Program-made: the position numbers and the translations under genes | The notes under the pieces: model-generated | What the model saw: the letters and a program-made list of their open reading frames with translations, nothing else | What the model was told of the DNA's origin: nothing | Databases searched by the model: none | From: an uncultured Desulfobacterales bacterium | Lineage (GTDB): Bacteria > Desulfobacterota > Desulfobacteria > Desulfobacterales > JAFDCJ01 | Reading direction: 5' to 3' | Assembly: GCA_945787595.1 (NCBI GenBank) | Contig: CALZJV010000384.1 | Location: 1 to 6,164 of the forward strand | Length of the DNA: 6,164 nucleotides | In this document: positions 1 through 6,157 of the stretch, one piece after another | Numbering within the stretch: the first letter of the stretch is position 1 | Layout: each line of letters begins with the position of its first letter

Positions 1-1094
1 AAATCCCTGACGATTTCAGCCGGCTGGTGGCAGTCTATGTAGTTTTGTTTCATATCTTTTAAAAATTGTTCGAAAATCACACTGGACTCCCGCTGGTTTT
101 TCATATCCTCGAGATAGATTTCAAAAAGCATTTCGAATAGCTTCTTTATACGGTGGGTGTGCTTTTTAATTCGAGAATTCATATAGATGTGCTCGAGGTT
201 AAAGGACTTCAATTGTTTTAAGGCTTCCGATACCTCGGGACTGAACGCAATGTATGGTTTTCCCCGGCTGCTGCAAATGATGTCCGTCACCAGGTTAAAC
301 ACGATGGTACCATTGGTGTCCCCGAGCAGATTTACACTATTATGGGGCAGATCCGAACGATGGATTAACTTCAGTCGAATGGCATCCTCAATATCCCGTC
401 CGATATAGCTGACTGTGTCGGCCATACGAACCAGGCACCCCTCTAATGTCATCGGTACCAGGGCAATTTCCGCATCATTTTTTTTTGCAGTGATCTCCTT
501 ATCCATTTCGGCGAATGTTTTATCTGTAGCCGGCAGCAATCTTTCGTTGTGGATTTCTCCGTCATGGCTTAGAATACCATCCAGAGTTTGAAGGCACAAA
601 TTCCAGCCCTCTCCTTTACGCTCCACTTTTTCCAGAAAATGAACGCTTTGCAGGTTGTGATGAAAGTATCCAATGCCGTGGTTTTTGCATATCTCAGATA
701 GAAAGTGTTCTCCATCATGTCCGAACGGTGTGTGGCCGATATCATGTCCTAATGCAATGGCTTCAATTAAATCTTCATTCAGACGCAAAAAACGGCCGAT
801 CGTCCTGGCAATTTTTGAAACCAGCTGAACGTGGAGCACACGGTGGGTAATGTGGTCATTTTTCACTAGATAGAACACCTGAGTTTTATCGATGTAGCGG
901 GCATAAGCCAGAGAATGCAGGATTCGATCGACATCCACCGAGAACGCCTGACGGTAACCGGATTCCATGCGTTCATCGGGCATCCGTCTGACACCATCTG
1001 CATTGTGTACTGCCAGAGGAGAGAGAATTTCATTTTCCTGGCGGTTCAGCAATTCTTTCAGTTTTGTAAGGGTTTTATCATCATATTTCTTCAT
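1..1094 (-). CDS. dGTPase-like HD-domain phosphohydrolase (3' end outside window)
   Basis: The reading frame is open from an ATG at 1094 to the window edge: 364 codons with no stop, so the C-terminus is missing. Family knowledge: dGTPase-type HD proteins hydrolyse dNTPs to deoxynucleoside plus triphosphate in the cytoplasm. Visible signatures in order: an N-terminal block ending in DKTQVF (69-74); THR at 83-85, giving the first metal histidine H84; GHDIGHTPFGHDGE at 116-129 with the HD pair H117-D118; FHHNLQS at 144-150; and RMADTVSYIGRDIEDA at 223-238 with D226 as the likely last metal ligand. All HD metal ligands are therefore present. The start is supported by a GGAAG sequence about 12 nt upstream, and it overlaps the end of the ATP-grasp gene by 14 bp, implying translational coupling. 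The mRNA has an A9 run at 478-486. True substrate preference cannot be read from sequence; family assignment is firm. Confidence 0.93.
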   Translation of the reverse strand, partial: MKKYDDKTLTKLKELLNRQENEILSPLAVHNADGVRRMPDERMESGYRQAFSVDVDRILHSLAYARYIDKTQVFYLVKNDHITHRVLHVQLVSKIARTIGRFLRLNEDLIEAIALGHDIGHTPFGHDGEHFLSEICKNHGIGYFHHNLQSVHFLEKVERKGEGWNLCLQTLDGILSHDGEIHNERLLPATDKTFAEMDKEITAKKNDAEIALVPMTLEGCLVRMADTVSYIGRDIEDAIRLKLIHRSDLPHNSVNLLGDTNGTIVFNLVTDIICSSRGKPYIAFSPEVSEALKQLKSFNLEHIYMNSRIKKHTHRIKKLFEMLFEIYLEDMKNQRESSVIFEQFLKDMKQNYIDCHQPAEIVRD

Positions 1095-1866
1095 TTTGAA
1101 TCATGTCTTCCATCAGATGAATGTAATCAATGCCTGCCCGCCGAAAACCTTCTTTGCCATATTTCATGTTCGCTTCGAAAACATAATAACGCCCAGCGTG
1201 CAGACAGATATCGATTCCCACATCGTCCCACCGGCAGGAACGTGCGGTGCGAAGTGCCAGCTCAAGAGCTTTCCGCGGAACGGAATCCAGACATATCCTG
1301 CCGCCCAGTGCTATATTGCTGCGAAATTCGTTTTGCGGTGCAATACGCCAGTAAGCATGTACGATCCGCTCTCCGACGACAACCACTCTGATATCACGAT
1401 CCACCGGCAGATATTCCTGAATATAGGCCACATCTGTGATTGCCAGATATTCTTCAAGTTCAGATTGGTTTTGGATAAGATACACGCCGCGGCCCATGGC
1501 GGACCCTCTTGGAACCTTGCCGATAAAGGGGACCTTAAAGCGATCGGTTATCGTTTTTTTTTGTCGTTTTCCGTAAAATACCCGGGTGCGAGGGTGTGAA
1601 ATGTTCAGCAGTTCAAACAGTGCGGTTTGTTTGATTTTGTCCTGCACACACTTATAGGTATGGTAACTGGGAAAGGTGTTTTTGCCTATTGCATCGAATA
1701 AATCGGCGTAGAATGATGACGGGTAGTATATTTTGTTTGCGTTACGGATTAATTCCGCCTCTTCGGAAGTGTAGTCTGAGAAATTTGGCCTAACACCCAA
1801 TGTGACCACATTTTTACATGCCCTCAGGCGACTTTCCAAGGCAATGGCTTTTGGAGTATTCGTCAT
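1081..1866 (-). CDS. RimK-like ATP-grasp ligase
   Basis: 261 residues from ATG at 1866 to TGA at 1081-1083. ATP-grasp enzymes join a carboxylate, activated as acyl-phosphate, to an amine or thiol; RimK-type members are often amino-acid or glutamate ligases. Visible core: HPRT at 91-94, the flexible glycine-rich loop GKVPRGSAMGRGV (116-128), YIQEYL (148-153), DRDIRVVVVGERIVHAYWR (156-174), FRSNIALGG (181-189) and VFEANMKYG (229-237). Likely Mg/ATP ligands are D219, E231 and N233, with R160 conserved. The N-terminal part before the ATP-grasp core is about 90 residues, and the protein is shorter than classical RimK (about 300). No strong Shine-Dalgarno precedes the ATG; the start lies 26 bp after the Mut7-C stop, so coupling is likely. 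A GTG or TTG start around codons 20-23, just before LGVRPNFSDY, is possible. An A9 run lies at codons 102-105. The substrate is unknown. Confidence 0.9.
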   Translation of the reverse strand: MTNTPKAIALESRLRACKNVVTLGVRPNFSDYTSEEAELIRNANKIYYPSSFYADLFDAIGKNTFPSYHTYKCVQDKIKQTALFELLNISHPRTRVFYGKRQKKTITDRFKVPFIGKVPRGSAMGRGVYLIQNQSELEEYLAITDVAYIQEYLPVDRDIRVVVVGERIVHAYWRIAPQNEFRSNIALGGRICLDSVPRKALELALRTARSCRWDDVGIDICLHAGRYYVFEANMKYGKEGFRRAGIDYIHLMEDMIQNEEI

Positions 1867-1892
1867 CGTCTGTTTAAATGCTCGTTATCAAT

Positions 1893-2351
1893 TTATTCAA
1901 AAAGATGCGCAATTCTTTTCAAACCCCGTTTGGCATGACTGCCCGGCCAGAAAATTCGATTGCATCGCAGACATTTATGAAACTCACTGTGAGTTTCATA
2001 AATGTAATCAGGTATCAGGCCACAAACATCATCTGGAAGGGCATCGACAATCGGGATATTACAATGAATACATCTTGAAAACGGCCGGGTATCCGCCGGA
2101 CGGATTCCGATTTCAGCGATGACCTGTTTGAGTTGCATATCCAGAAGGTCTGATGTAATGAAAACCAACCGGTGGGCACTGGACCGTTTTTTAATTGTCC
2201 TTGTTCGTGTGAGCACAATTCGATCCTTTCCCAAATGCTCATAAAACAGGTCAGCGGGAACATCTAGTTCAAAAGTGGCATCAAAGCCCAGAATACGTAG
2301 CCATTTTGCCAGTTTCCCCAGGGTTCTGTCTGCAGCAAAATATAGGGGCAT
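1893..2351 (-). CDS. Mut7-C family protein (PIN-like putative RNase with zinc ribbon)
   Basis: 152 residues from ATG at 2351 to TAA at 1893-1895. The N-terminal signature FAADRTLGKLAKWLRILGFD (5-24) is diagnostic of the Mut7-C (DUF82) family, whose PIN-like fold is predicted to act as an RNase. The C-terminal part is a zinc ribbon: C94-x2-C97 and C127-x2-C130, followed by FWPGSH (134-139). The second PIN-like motif reads LTRTR (47-51), whereas many members have an aspartate after LTR, so catalysis may be altered or use another acidic residue. A TTG 33 bp upstream (2384) is in frame, but the ATG places the FAAD motif at the very N-terminus as is usual; the upstream codons lie in a repeat. The gene sits 26 bp ahead of the ATP-grasp gene, in the same operon. 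A 35-bp perfect palindrome is embedded at codons 116-127. Confidence 0.85.
   Translation of the reverse strand: MPLYFAADRTLGKLAKWLRILGFDATFELDVPADLFYEHLGKDRIVLTRTRTIKKRSSAHRLVFITSDLLDMQLKQVIAEIGIRPADTRPFSRCIHCNIPIVDALPDDVCGLIPDYIYETHSEFHKCLRCNRIFWPGSHAKRGLKRIAHLFE
1971..2005. repeat. 35-bp perfect palindrome inside the Mut7-C gene
   Basis: Arms of 17 bp (1971-1987 and 1989-2005) are exactly complementary around a single central base at 1988. The palindrome lies wholly within coding sequence and encodes roughly Y116 to C127 of the Mut7-C protein, ending on the first cysteine of the second zinc knuckle. Confidence 0.95.
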
Positions 2352-2378
2352 GGGTACAACCTGGTTAAGAGGCTCAGG

Positions 2379-2445
2379 ATTCAACGTTCCGGGTTGAATG
2401 AACCCGGAACAGATCGTATCAAAGGGATCGGGTCTTCATCTGGCT
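2379..2445. repeat. Diverged direct repeat, copy 1
   Basis: The first 17 bases (2379-2395) are identical to 3155-3171. Further matching blocks follow at nearly constant offset (775-776): TCGTA-CAAAGG and GTCTTCATC-GG. This copy lies just downstream of the J-domain gene and keeps both arms of the hairpin. Confidence 0.6.
2386..2410. other. Perfect 10-bp hairpin between the J-domain and Mut7-C genes
   Basis: Arms 2386-2395 and 2401-2410 (GTTCCGGGTT / AACCCGGAAC) are perfectly complementary with the 5-nt loop GAATG. It lies in the 139-bp gap of the minus-strand operon. No T-run follows on either strand, so it is not a canonical intrinsic terminator; it may attenuate, protect mRNA ends, or be part of a mobile intergenic repeat. 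The left arm is inside the direct repeat at 2379-2445. Confidence 0.75.
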
Positions 2446-2490
2446 ATAAATCGGAGCAAATTTTATATCGATTTCTCATCATAAATTAAG

Positions 2491-2952
2491 CTATTTAACT
2501 TTTAATTCCTCATATGCCTGTTGAATTTCCCTGAAACGTTTTTCTGCAAGTGCCTTGAATTCATTACCCAAATGTTCCACCTTGTCAGGATGATATTTTC
2601 CGGCAAGCTGCCGATAGGCTCTTTTTATTTCTATCTGTGAGGCACCTTTCTCGATTTCGAGGATTTGATGGGGATCCCGAAAGACTTTAGTAAATTGCGT
2701 ATGGGCTTTCGAGCGGGAGCCATTTTCGCCGGCAGCCTTTTTGAAATTCTCGTCACTATGAGTGTTTCGATCACTTTGATAATATTTATGAAACCTCTTT
2801 CGTTTTTTTTTCAAGAAATAATAATATCGCCATACTAATGCCAGTATCACTAAATCATCGATCCAGCCCCAGCCGATGACCATATCCGGAAACAAGTCAT
2901 AGGGACTCAAAACATAAAGCAATGCCAAAATGAGTAAGATAATTTTCCACAT
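2491..2952 (-). CDS. Membrane-anchored J-domain protein with N-terminal DUF1232-like segment
   Basis: 153 residues from ATG at 2952 to TAG at 2491-2493. Residues 1-15 are hydrophobic; residues 13-37 match the DUF1232 (YkvA-like) pattern, with SPYDLFPD (16-23) and a later WIDDLVIL (30-37), and a second hydrophobic stretch runs to about 47. A very basic patch (K48-R53) marks the cytoplasmic side. After a polar linker (55-90), residues 93-153 form a J-domain: DPHQILEIEKGAS, then AYRQLAGKYHPDK with the HPD triad at 121-123, and a closing FREIQQAYEELK helix. The HPD triad is what stimulates DnaK ATPase, so this is probably a membrane-tethered Hsp70 co-chaperone; the client is unknown. The start is supported by GGAAGGA about 12 nt upstream. 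It is the first gene after the promoter at 3039-3067. An A9 run falls exactly between membrane part and linker (codons 48-50). Confidence 0.88.
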   Translation of the reverse strand: MWKIILLILALLYVLSPYDLFPDMVIGWGWIDDLVILALVWRYYYFLKKKRKRFHKYYQSDRNTHSDENFKKAAGENGSRSKAHTQFTKVFRDPHQILEIEKGASQIEIKRAYRQLAGKYHPDKVEHLGNEFKALAEKRFREIQQAYEELKVK

Positions 2953-3038
2953 AGCTGAAATTCATCCTTCCATCCCGAATAGAGGTGGAATTTCCGGCAT
3001 TGCATTGGGGCCAAACTCCCAAGCTCCGGACTTAATGG

Positions 3039-3067
3039 AGTATAAATCAAAGTTTATGCCGGGTCAA
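3039..3067 (-). promoter_or_regulatory. Sigma70-type promoter for the J-domain operon
   Basis: Read on the minus strand: TTGACC (-35, at 3062-3067), a 17-bp spacer, and TATACT (-10, at 3039-3044). Both hexamers match the consensus at five of six positions with optimal spacing. The expected start point, near 3032, leaves about an 80-nt leader before the ATG at 2952. It is the best promoter-like sequence I found in the window and is correctly placed and oriented to drive all four minus-strand genes. Confidence 0.7.
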
Positions 3068-3154
3068 CGATGGCAACCCTTTTATTATCGGTTTTCTCAT
3101 TTGATGCTTTTTCTTGTCATATGGATAAGAAATACATAAGTTGAGCGGTCCAGT

Positions 3155-3221
3155 ATTCAACGTTCCGGGTTAAAAAAAATCAGACAGTTCGTACCAAAGG
3201 AATTGAGTCTTCATCCGGTTA
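3155..3221. repeat. Diverged direct repeat, copy 2
   Basis: Partner of 2379-2445, in the same orientation, on the other side of the J-domain gene and its promoter. The 17-base block ATTCAACGTTCCGGGTT is unchanged, but the second hairpin arm is replaced by an A-rich stretch, so this copy cannot form the hairpin. Confidence 0.6.
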
Positions 3222-3464
3222 GACATCCGTTTCACTCAATGGGTATGACAGGTATCGCAGATTTTGATTGATATTGTAAGCAGTATCCATCAGTTGTAAC
3301 CTTTGAGCCTTGAGCCCGATCCGGCTGAACTCGTCGCAGGCCCAACTTGGAACCGCTCGTTTCAGGAAACCTTCACTAAAGTTCCCGTATTTTTTGCCGA
3401 TTTATATTACTCCGGAGGAATATTGACGAAATAAATCCACCCATCCGCCAAGGGACTTTTTCAT
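3219..3464 (-). pseudogene. Possible small gene remnant with one in-frame stop
   Basis: On the minus strand an ATG at 3464 (back-to-back with the kinase ATG, sharing CATATG) opens a frame of 20 codons, meets one TAA at 3402-3404, then continues open for 60 codons to TAA at 3219-3221. The second part has a protein-like composition, with segments such as SEGFLKRAVPSWACDEFSRI and NINQNLRYLSYPL. I do not recognise a family. No Shine-Dalgarno precedes the ATG. It could be a decayed gene, a chance frame, or an intact shorter ORF from the ATG at 3290 (23 codons). It is the only coding-like signal in the 2953-3464 gap. Confidence 0.22.
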
Positions 3465-5903
3465 ATGCGCAATTTTTTTCAAGCATTAGTATTATTCAGC
3501 GTAATTATGGTTATTGGTGCCGCTTTATTTGTTTTTCTAACTAACAAACAAATCATCGTTTTAAAGGACGATACTCTCAAAACAGTAGATGAAACCTGGT
3601 TATCAGGCGACTTCCTTTTCTATGAAATTGACGGTCAAATCGATTTTCTTGATCGAGGCGAAATTAAAACCTATGGCAAAAGGAATATTCAGCACGTCTT
3701 CCTGGGGATTAAATGGATCATAAATGATAATTTGAATCGACTGGAAAAAGAGATAAATCCACTGCTTGAAAAGAACCATATCCCCCTTGAACTCAATTTA
3801 AATAATCCACTGACCTTGCTGCCACTGGTATTTTTTCTCCTGGTCATGGTTTGGTTGAGGCGTGGTGTCAAACCAGCCCCTAAGGACATTCCAAAGCAAC
3901 CATCCAGTGAATGTACCCAGGAACCAAATAATGAGATCCCTACCCGGCTTGATATCGTTCGTTTCTTCTTAAATGTATTTAAATATCAAATCGGAGCGGA
4001 ACCGAATGCTCCTGCTGAATTTGTGCCACTGATGTCCAAAACCACCGGTCCCAACCACATTTATGAACTGCGGGTGAAACACATGGAAGATTGGGCCAAG
4101 CGACGCATGACCATTGGGCCCTTGGGAGAAGAAAGCGGCAGCAAAAGCAAATGTTACTTTGTGATTTACGATGTGCACCTGGTCTTAAAAATCCCGGCAA
4201 GGCCAATCGATGACTTTGAAGAATACATCGACAGCATCAAAAAGGAAGTGAATATCGTCAACAAACTTATCCCAAAGGAGTGCATTATACCCAAAGTGTC
4301 CGTGATCCTGGGTTTAATTCACAGCTTTCCCTACAGCGAAGATATCCCGCCTGAACGCCTTGAAGAAAGATATATCAATTGGTTGCGCAAATCGACGGAA
4401 TATCAGAAATACTTGAAGATTAATAAAACCTTCGTGTATATGATGGATTTATCAAAATACTATTTTCTAAGCCACATCCTCGATGAATTGCACGACATAA
4501 AAAATCTGATTGCCAGGGAAATTATCGAAAATGGTCATTTTATATGGGACCCCGCCAAATTTAAAGGTCGTTACGGAACTGAAAATGATGCCATTGTAGA
4601 AATCCGCGATATTTTAAATCGCAATGAAGTAAACATCCGTCAGTTGCTGGACAAGGCCGGAGTCAAGACTTCGGTAGCGATTTATCAGATTCAGTCCTGG
4701 TTCTATACACATTTGGCAGCCAATCCTGTGACAGCCGACACCGAAGACCTTCCTAGTAAGTTTATAATAGAACTGAATCAATTCTTAAAGAAGTCCATGC
4801 AGGACAATTCAAAAGTTATAGAAGTGTACCGTAAAATAATTAAAGACTATATTTATAGATCGTTTTTTGAACAAAACAAACCTCAGATGGAGGCTGTCGC
4901 AACCAACTTGCTCGATATTTTGGCATGGTTTAGAGAGAAAAGAGTGGCCATGAGAGACCTCAAACCCGACAATTTGTTTGTAGCCGGTGATCCCACAAGA
5001 TACCCACTTTTTTTGAAATCTGCGAAAGAATTTTCCATCGGTATTATTGACGTCGAAACGGCCGTTGATTTTGAAAAATCCAAATATAAAAAAATCAAAC
5101 AACCCATGCTGGGAGGAACTCCTTTTTATGCAACCCCGTCTCATTTTATCAAAAACGATGTAATAATCTATAAATATAAAAATCTGGGAAAAATTTTGCA
5201 TCTTCAGGACTGGCATGCAACTCTGATAATGATTTACAGGGTGATTACAGGCGATCTCTTATTTGACCAATCCGCCAGGTTGTTCAGTGAAGTCCGCAAT
5301 CTGATGGTCAACGCCAATAAACCAGAAGGATATAAAACCGATAATTTTGAAGAAGCCAGCCGGATATTTTGGCATAGTGCCGTCTCTGAATTTCAGGTAA
5401 AAATCACTGAGTCGGAAAGATCATTAAAAGCGGTGGTGGTGGATCTTACTGAAAACGTCAAATACATGTTCGACAAAACTCTGACTAAAGAGAAAAAATC
5501 GATCGTCAAAGCGATTAAAAAATGTGTCGATTCACAGAATGTTTTTGAAAGGGGCCATATCCGCGACCTTCTGTTGAGATCCTCATATGCCAAAACCTGT
5601 CAGTTTAAAGCCGATCTAGAAATCAAATCAAAAAGTTCGGAAAATCCTTCGGCGCCCAGAACAGATGCAATCACCTTCCTGCACAAACTGGCGGATCTTA
5701 AGGCTCTATTTGGACAACATGTCTATGTGCAAAAATTGTTGTCACAATCGGAGCTCAAAATGTCGGCATATGACATTCTGACCTTTATGTTCAATGTGGT
5801 GTTTAGCAATATGTACAGAAGTGAATGGGCACCTCTTTTTGGGGAAGCAGTCATCAACTGCGATATGCCCAATGCGGAAACCATTATCGAAGAGACCCAA
5901 TAA
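3465..5903 (+). CDS. Membrane-anchored divergent Ser/Thr-type protein kinase
   Basis: 812 residues from ATG at 3465, with AAGGGA 9 nt upstream, to TAA at 5901-5903. Membrane segments are at about 4-26 and 115-131; the basic WLRRG after the second puts the remainder in the cytoplasm and residues 27-114 outside. A proline-rich linker (137-160) follows. Kinase features: a degenerate glycine loop near 218-226; VLKIP with the VAIK-type lysine K242; helix-C candidate E261; hinge-like YMMDLS (325-330); catalytic loop MRDLKPDN (496-503) with D498, K500 and N503; metal-binding DVE (529-531) where DFG is usual; GGTPFYATPS (550-559), resembling GTPxYxAPE but lacking the glutamate; and DW (582-583) of subdomain IX. 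About 130 residues are inserted between hinge and helix E. The C-terminal 200 residues are polar and mostly helical, with no domain I recognise. Key catalytic residues are kept, so activity is plausible. Substrates are unknown, and no partner gene follows in the window. Confidence 0.85.
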   Translation: MRNFFQALVLFSVIMVIGAALFVFLTNKQIIVLKDDTLKTVDETWLSGDFLFYEIDGQIDFLDRGEIKTYGKRNIQHVFLGIKWIINDNLNRLEKEINPLLEKNHIPLELNLNNPLTLLPLVFFLLVMVWLRRGVKPAPKDIPKQPSSECTQEPNNEIPTRLDIVRFFLNVFKYQIGAEPNAPAEFVPLMSKTTGPNHIYELRVKHMEDWAKRRMTIGPLGEESGSKSKCYFVIYDVHLVLKIPARPIDDFEEYIDSIKKEVNIVNKLIPKECIIPKVSVILGLIHSFPYSEDIPPERLEERYINWLRKSTEYQKYLKINKTFVYMMDLSKYYFLSHILDELHDIKNLIAREIIENGHFIWDPAKFKGRYGTENDAIVEIRDILNRNEVNIRQLLDKAGVKTSVAIYQIQSWFYTHLAANPVTADTEDLPSKFIIELNQFLKKSMQDNSKVIEVYRKIIKDYIYRSFFEQNKPQMEAVATNLLDILAWFREKRVAMRDLKPDNLFVAGDPTRYPLFLKSAKEFSIGIIDVETAVDFEKSKYKKIKQPMLGGTPFYATPSHFIKNDVIIYKYKNLGKILHLQDWHATLIMIYRVITGDLLFDQSARLFSEVRNLMVNANKPEGYKTDNFEEASRIFWHSAVSEFQVKITESERSLKAVVVDLTENVKYMFDKTLTKEKKSIVKAIKKCVDSQNVFERGHIRDLLLRSSYAKTCQFKADLEIKSKSSENPSAPRTDAITFLHKLADLKALFGQHVYVQKLLSQSELKMSAYDILTFMFNVVFSNMYRSEWAPLFGEAVINCDMPNAETIIEETQ

Positions 5904-6038
5904 GCCCCATCCAATTCCGTTGCCTGCCGCCGACACCTTTTCTTACCATTTCATTTGACAGTCCTGAACACACAAGCTAAAATCCAAGCATCAACTTGCC
6001 GGTTCATCCGTCGTTCATTCGCCATACAAGCGCCGCCG

Positions 6039-6057
6039 CTGGCCAAAAAACGGCCAG
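6039..6057. other. GC-rich hairpin downstream of the kinase gene
   Basis: CTGGCC (6039-6044) and GGCCAG (6052-6057) form a 6-bp stem around the loop AAAAAAC. It lies 136 bp past the kinase stop. No T-run follows on either strand; the run of six A/T is in the loop. A terminator role for the kinase transcript is possible but weakly supported. Confidence 0.4.
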
Positions 6058-6086
6058 TCTAATCGAGAAAGAAACTTTGAAAAAGC

Positions 6087-6111
6087 GAATATCGAATCAT
6101 GAATATCGAAT
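6087..6111. repeat. Short tandem repeat with 14-bp period
   Basis: GAATATCGAAT occurs at 6087-6097 and 6101-6111, followed by a shorter related GTCGAAGGA. From memory, near-identical strings recur in intergenic regions of Desulfobacterota genomes; this was not checked here. Confidence 0.7.
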
Positions 6112-6126
6112 GTCGAAGGAAGGAAT

Positions 6127-6157
6127 TCTATCGATTACAATAAATACAATAGATAGA
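6127..6157. repeat. AT-rich inverted repeat at the right edge
   Basis: TCTATCGATT (6127-6136) pairs with AATAGATAGA (6148-6157) with one mismatch and an 11-nt loop. It directly follows the 14-bp tandem repeat and looks like part of the same intergenic element, which continues to or beyond the window end. Confidence 0.55.

Noticed and set aside
915..1599. Two overlapping plus-strand open frames (158 and 210 codons)
   Set aside because: They lie opposite the well-supported HD and ATP-grasp genes, show no recognisable motif, and are shadows of those genes.
1802..2122. Plus-strand open frame of 106 codons
   Set aside because: It is antisense to the Mut7-C gene and spans the palindrome; no motif or ribosome binding site supports it.
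2352..2384. Upstream TTG start for the Mut7-C gene
   Set aside because: The 11 extra codons lie in or next to the direct repeat and precede the usual N-terminal motif; the ATG at 2351 is more consistent with the family.
2386..2410. Hairpin as an intrinsic terminator of the J-domain transcript
   Set aside because: No T-rich tract follows the stem on either strand.
2930..3139. Plus-strand open frame of 69 codons in the intergenic region
   Set aside because: It overlaps the start of the J-domain gene and the minus-strand promoter, has low-information composition and no recognisable feature.
3347..3364. Sigma54-like TTGGAAC ahead of the kinase gene
   Set aside because: The -12 part lacks the required GC (it reads TTTC), so the match fails at an essential position.
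3414..3434. Strong Shine-Dalgarno-like GGAGGA 50 bp upstream of the kinase
   Set aside because: It is followed only by TTG ACG AAA TAA, with no meaningful leader peptide; the kinase has its own AAGGGA at proper spacing.
4809..5216. Minus-strand open frame of 135 codons
   Set aside because: It is antisense to the kinase catalytic region, which has clear motifs; its phenylalanine-rich translation is typical of a shadow of lysine-rich coding sequence.
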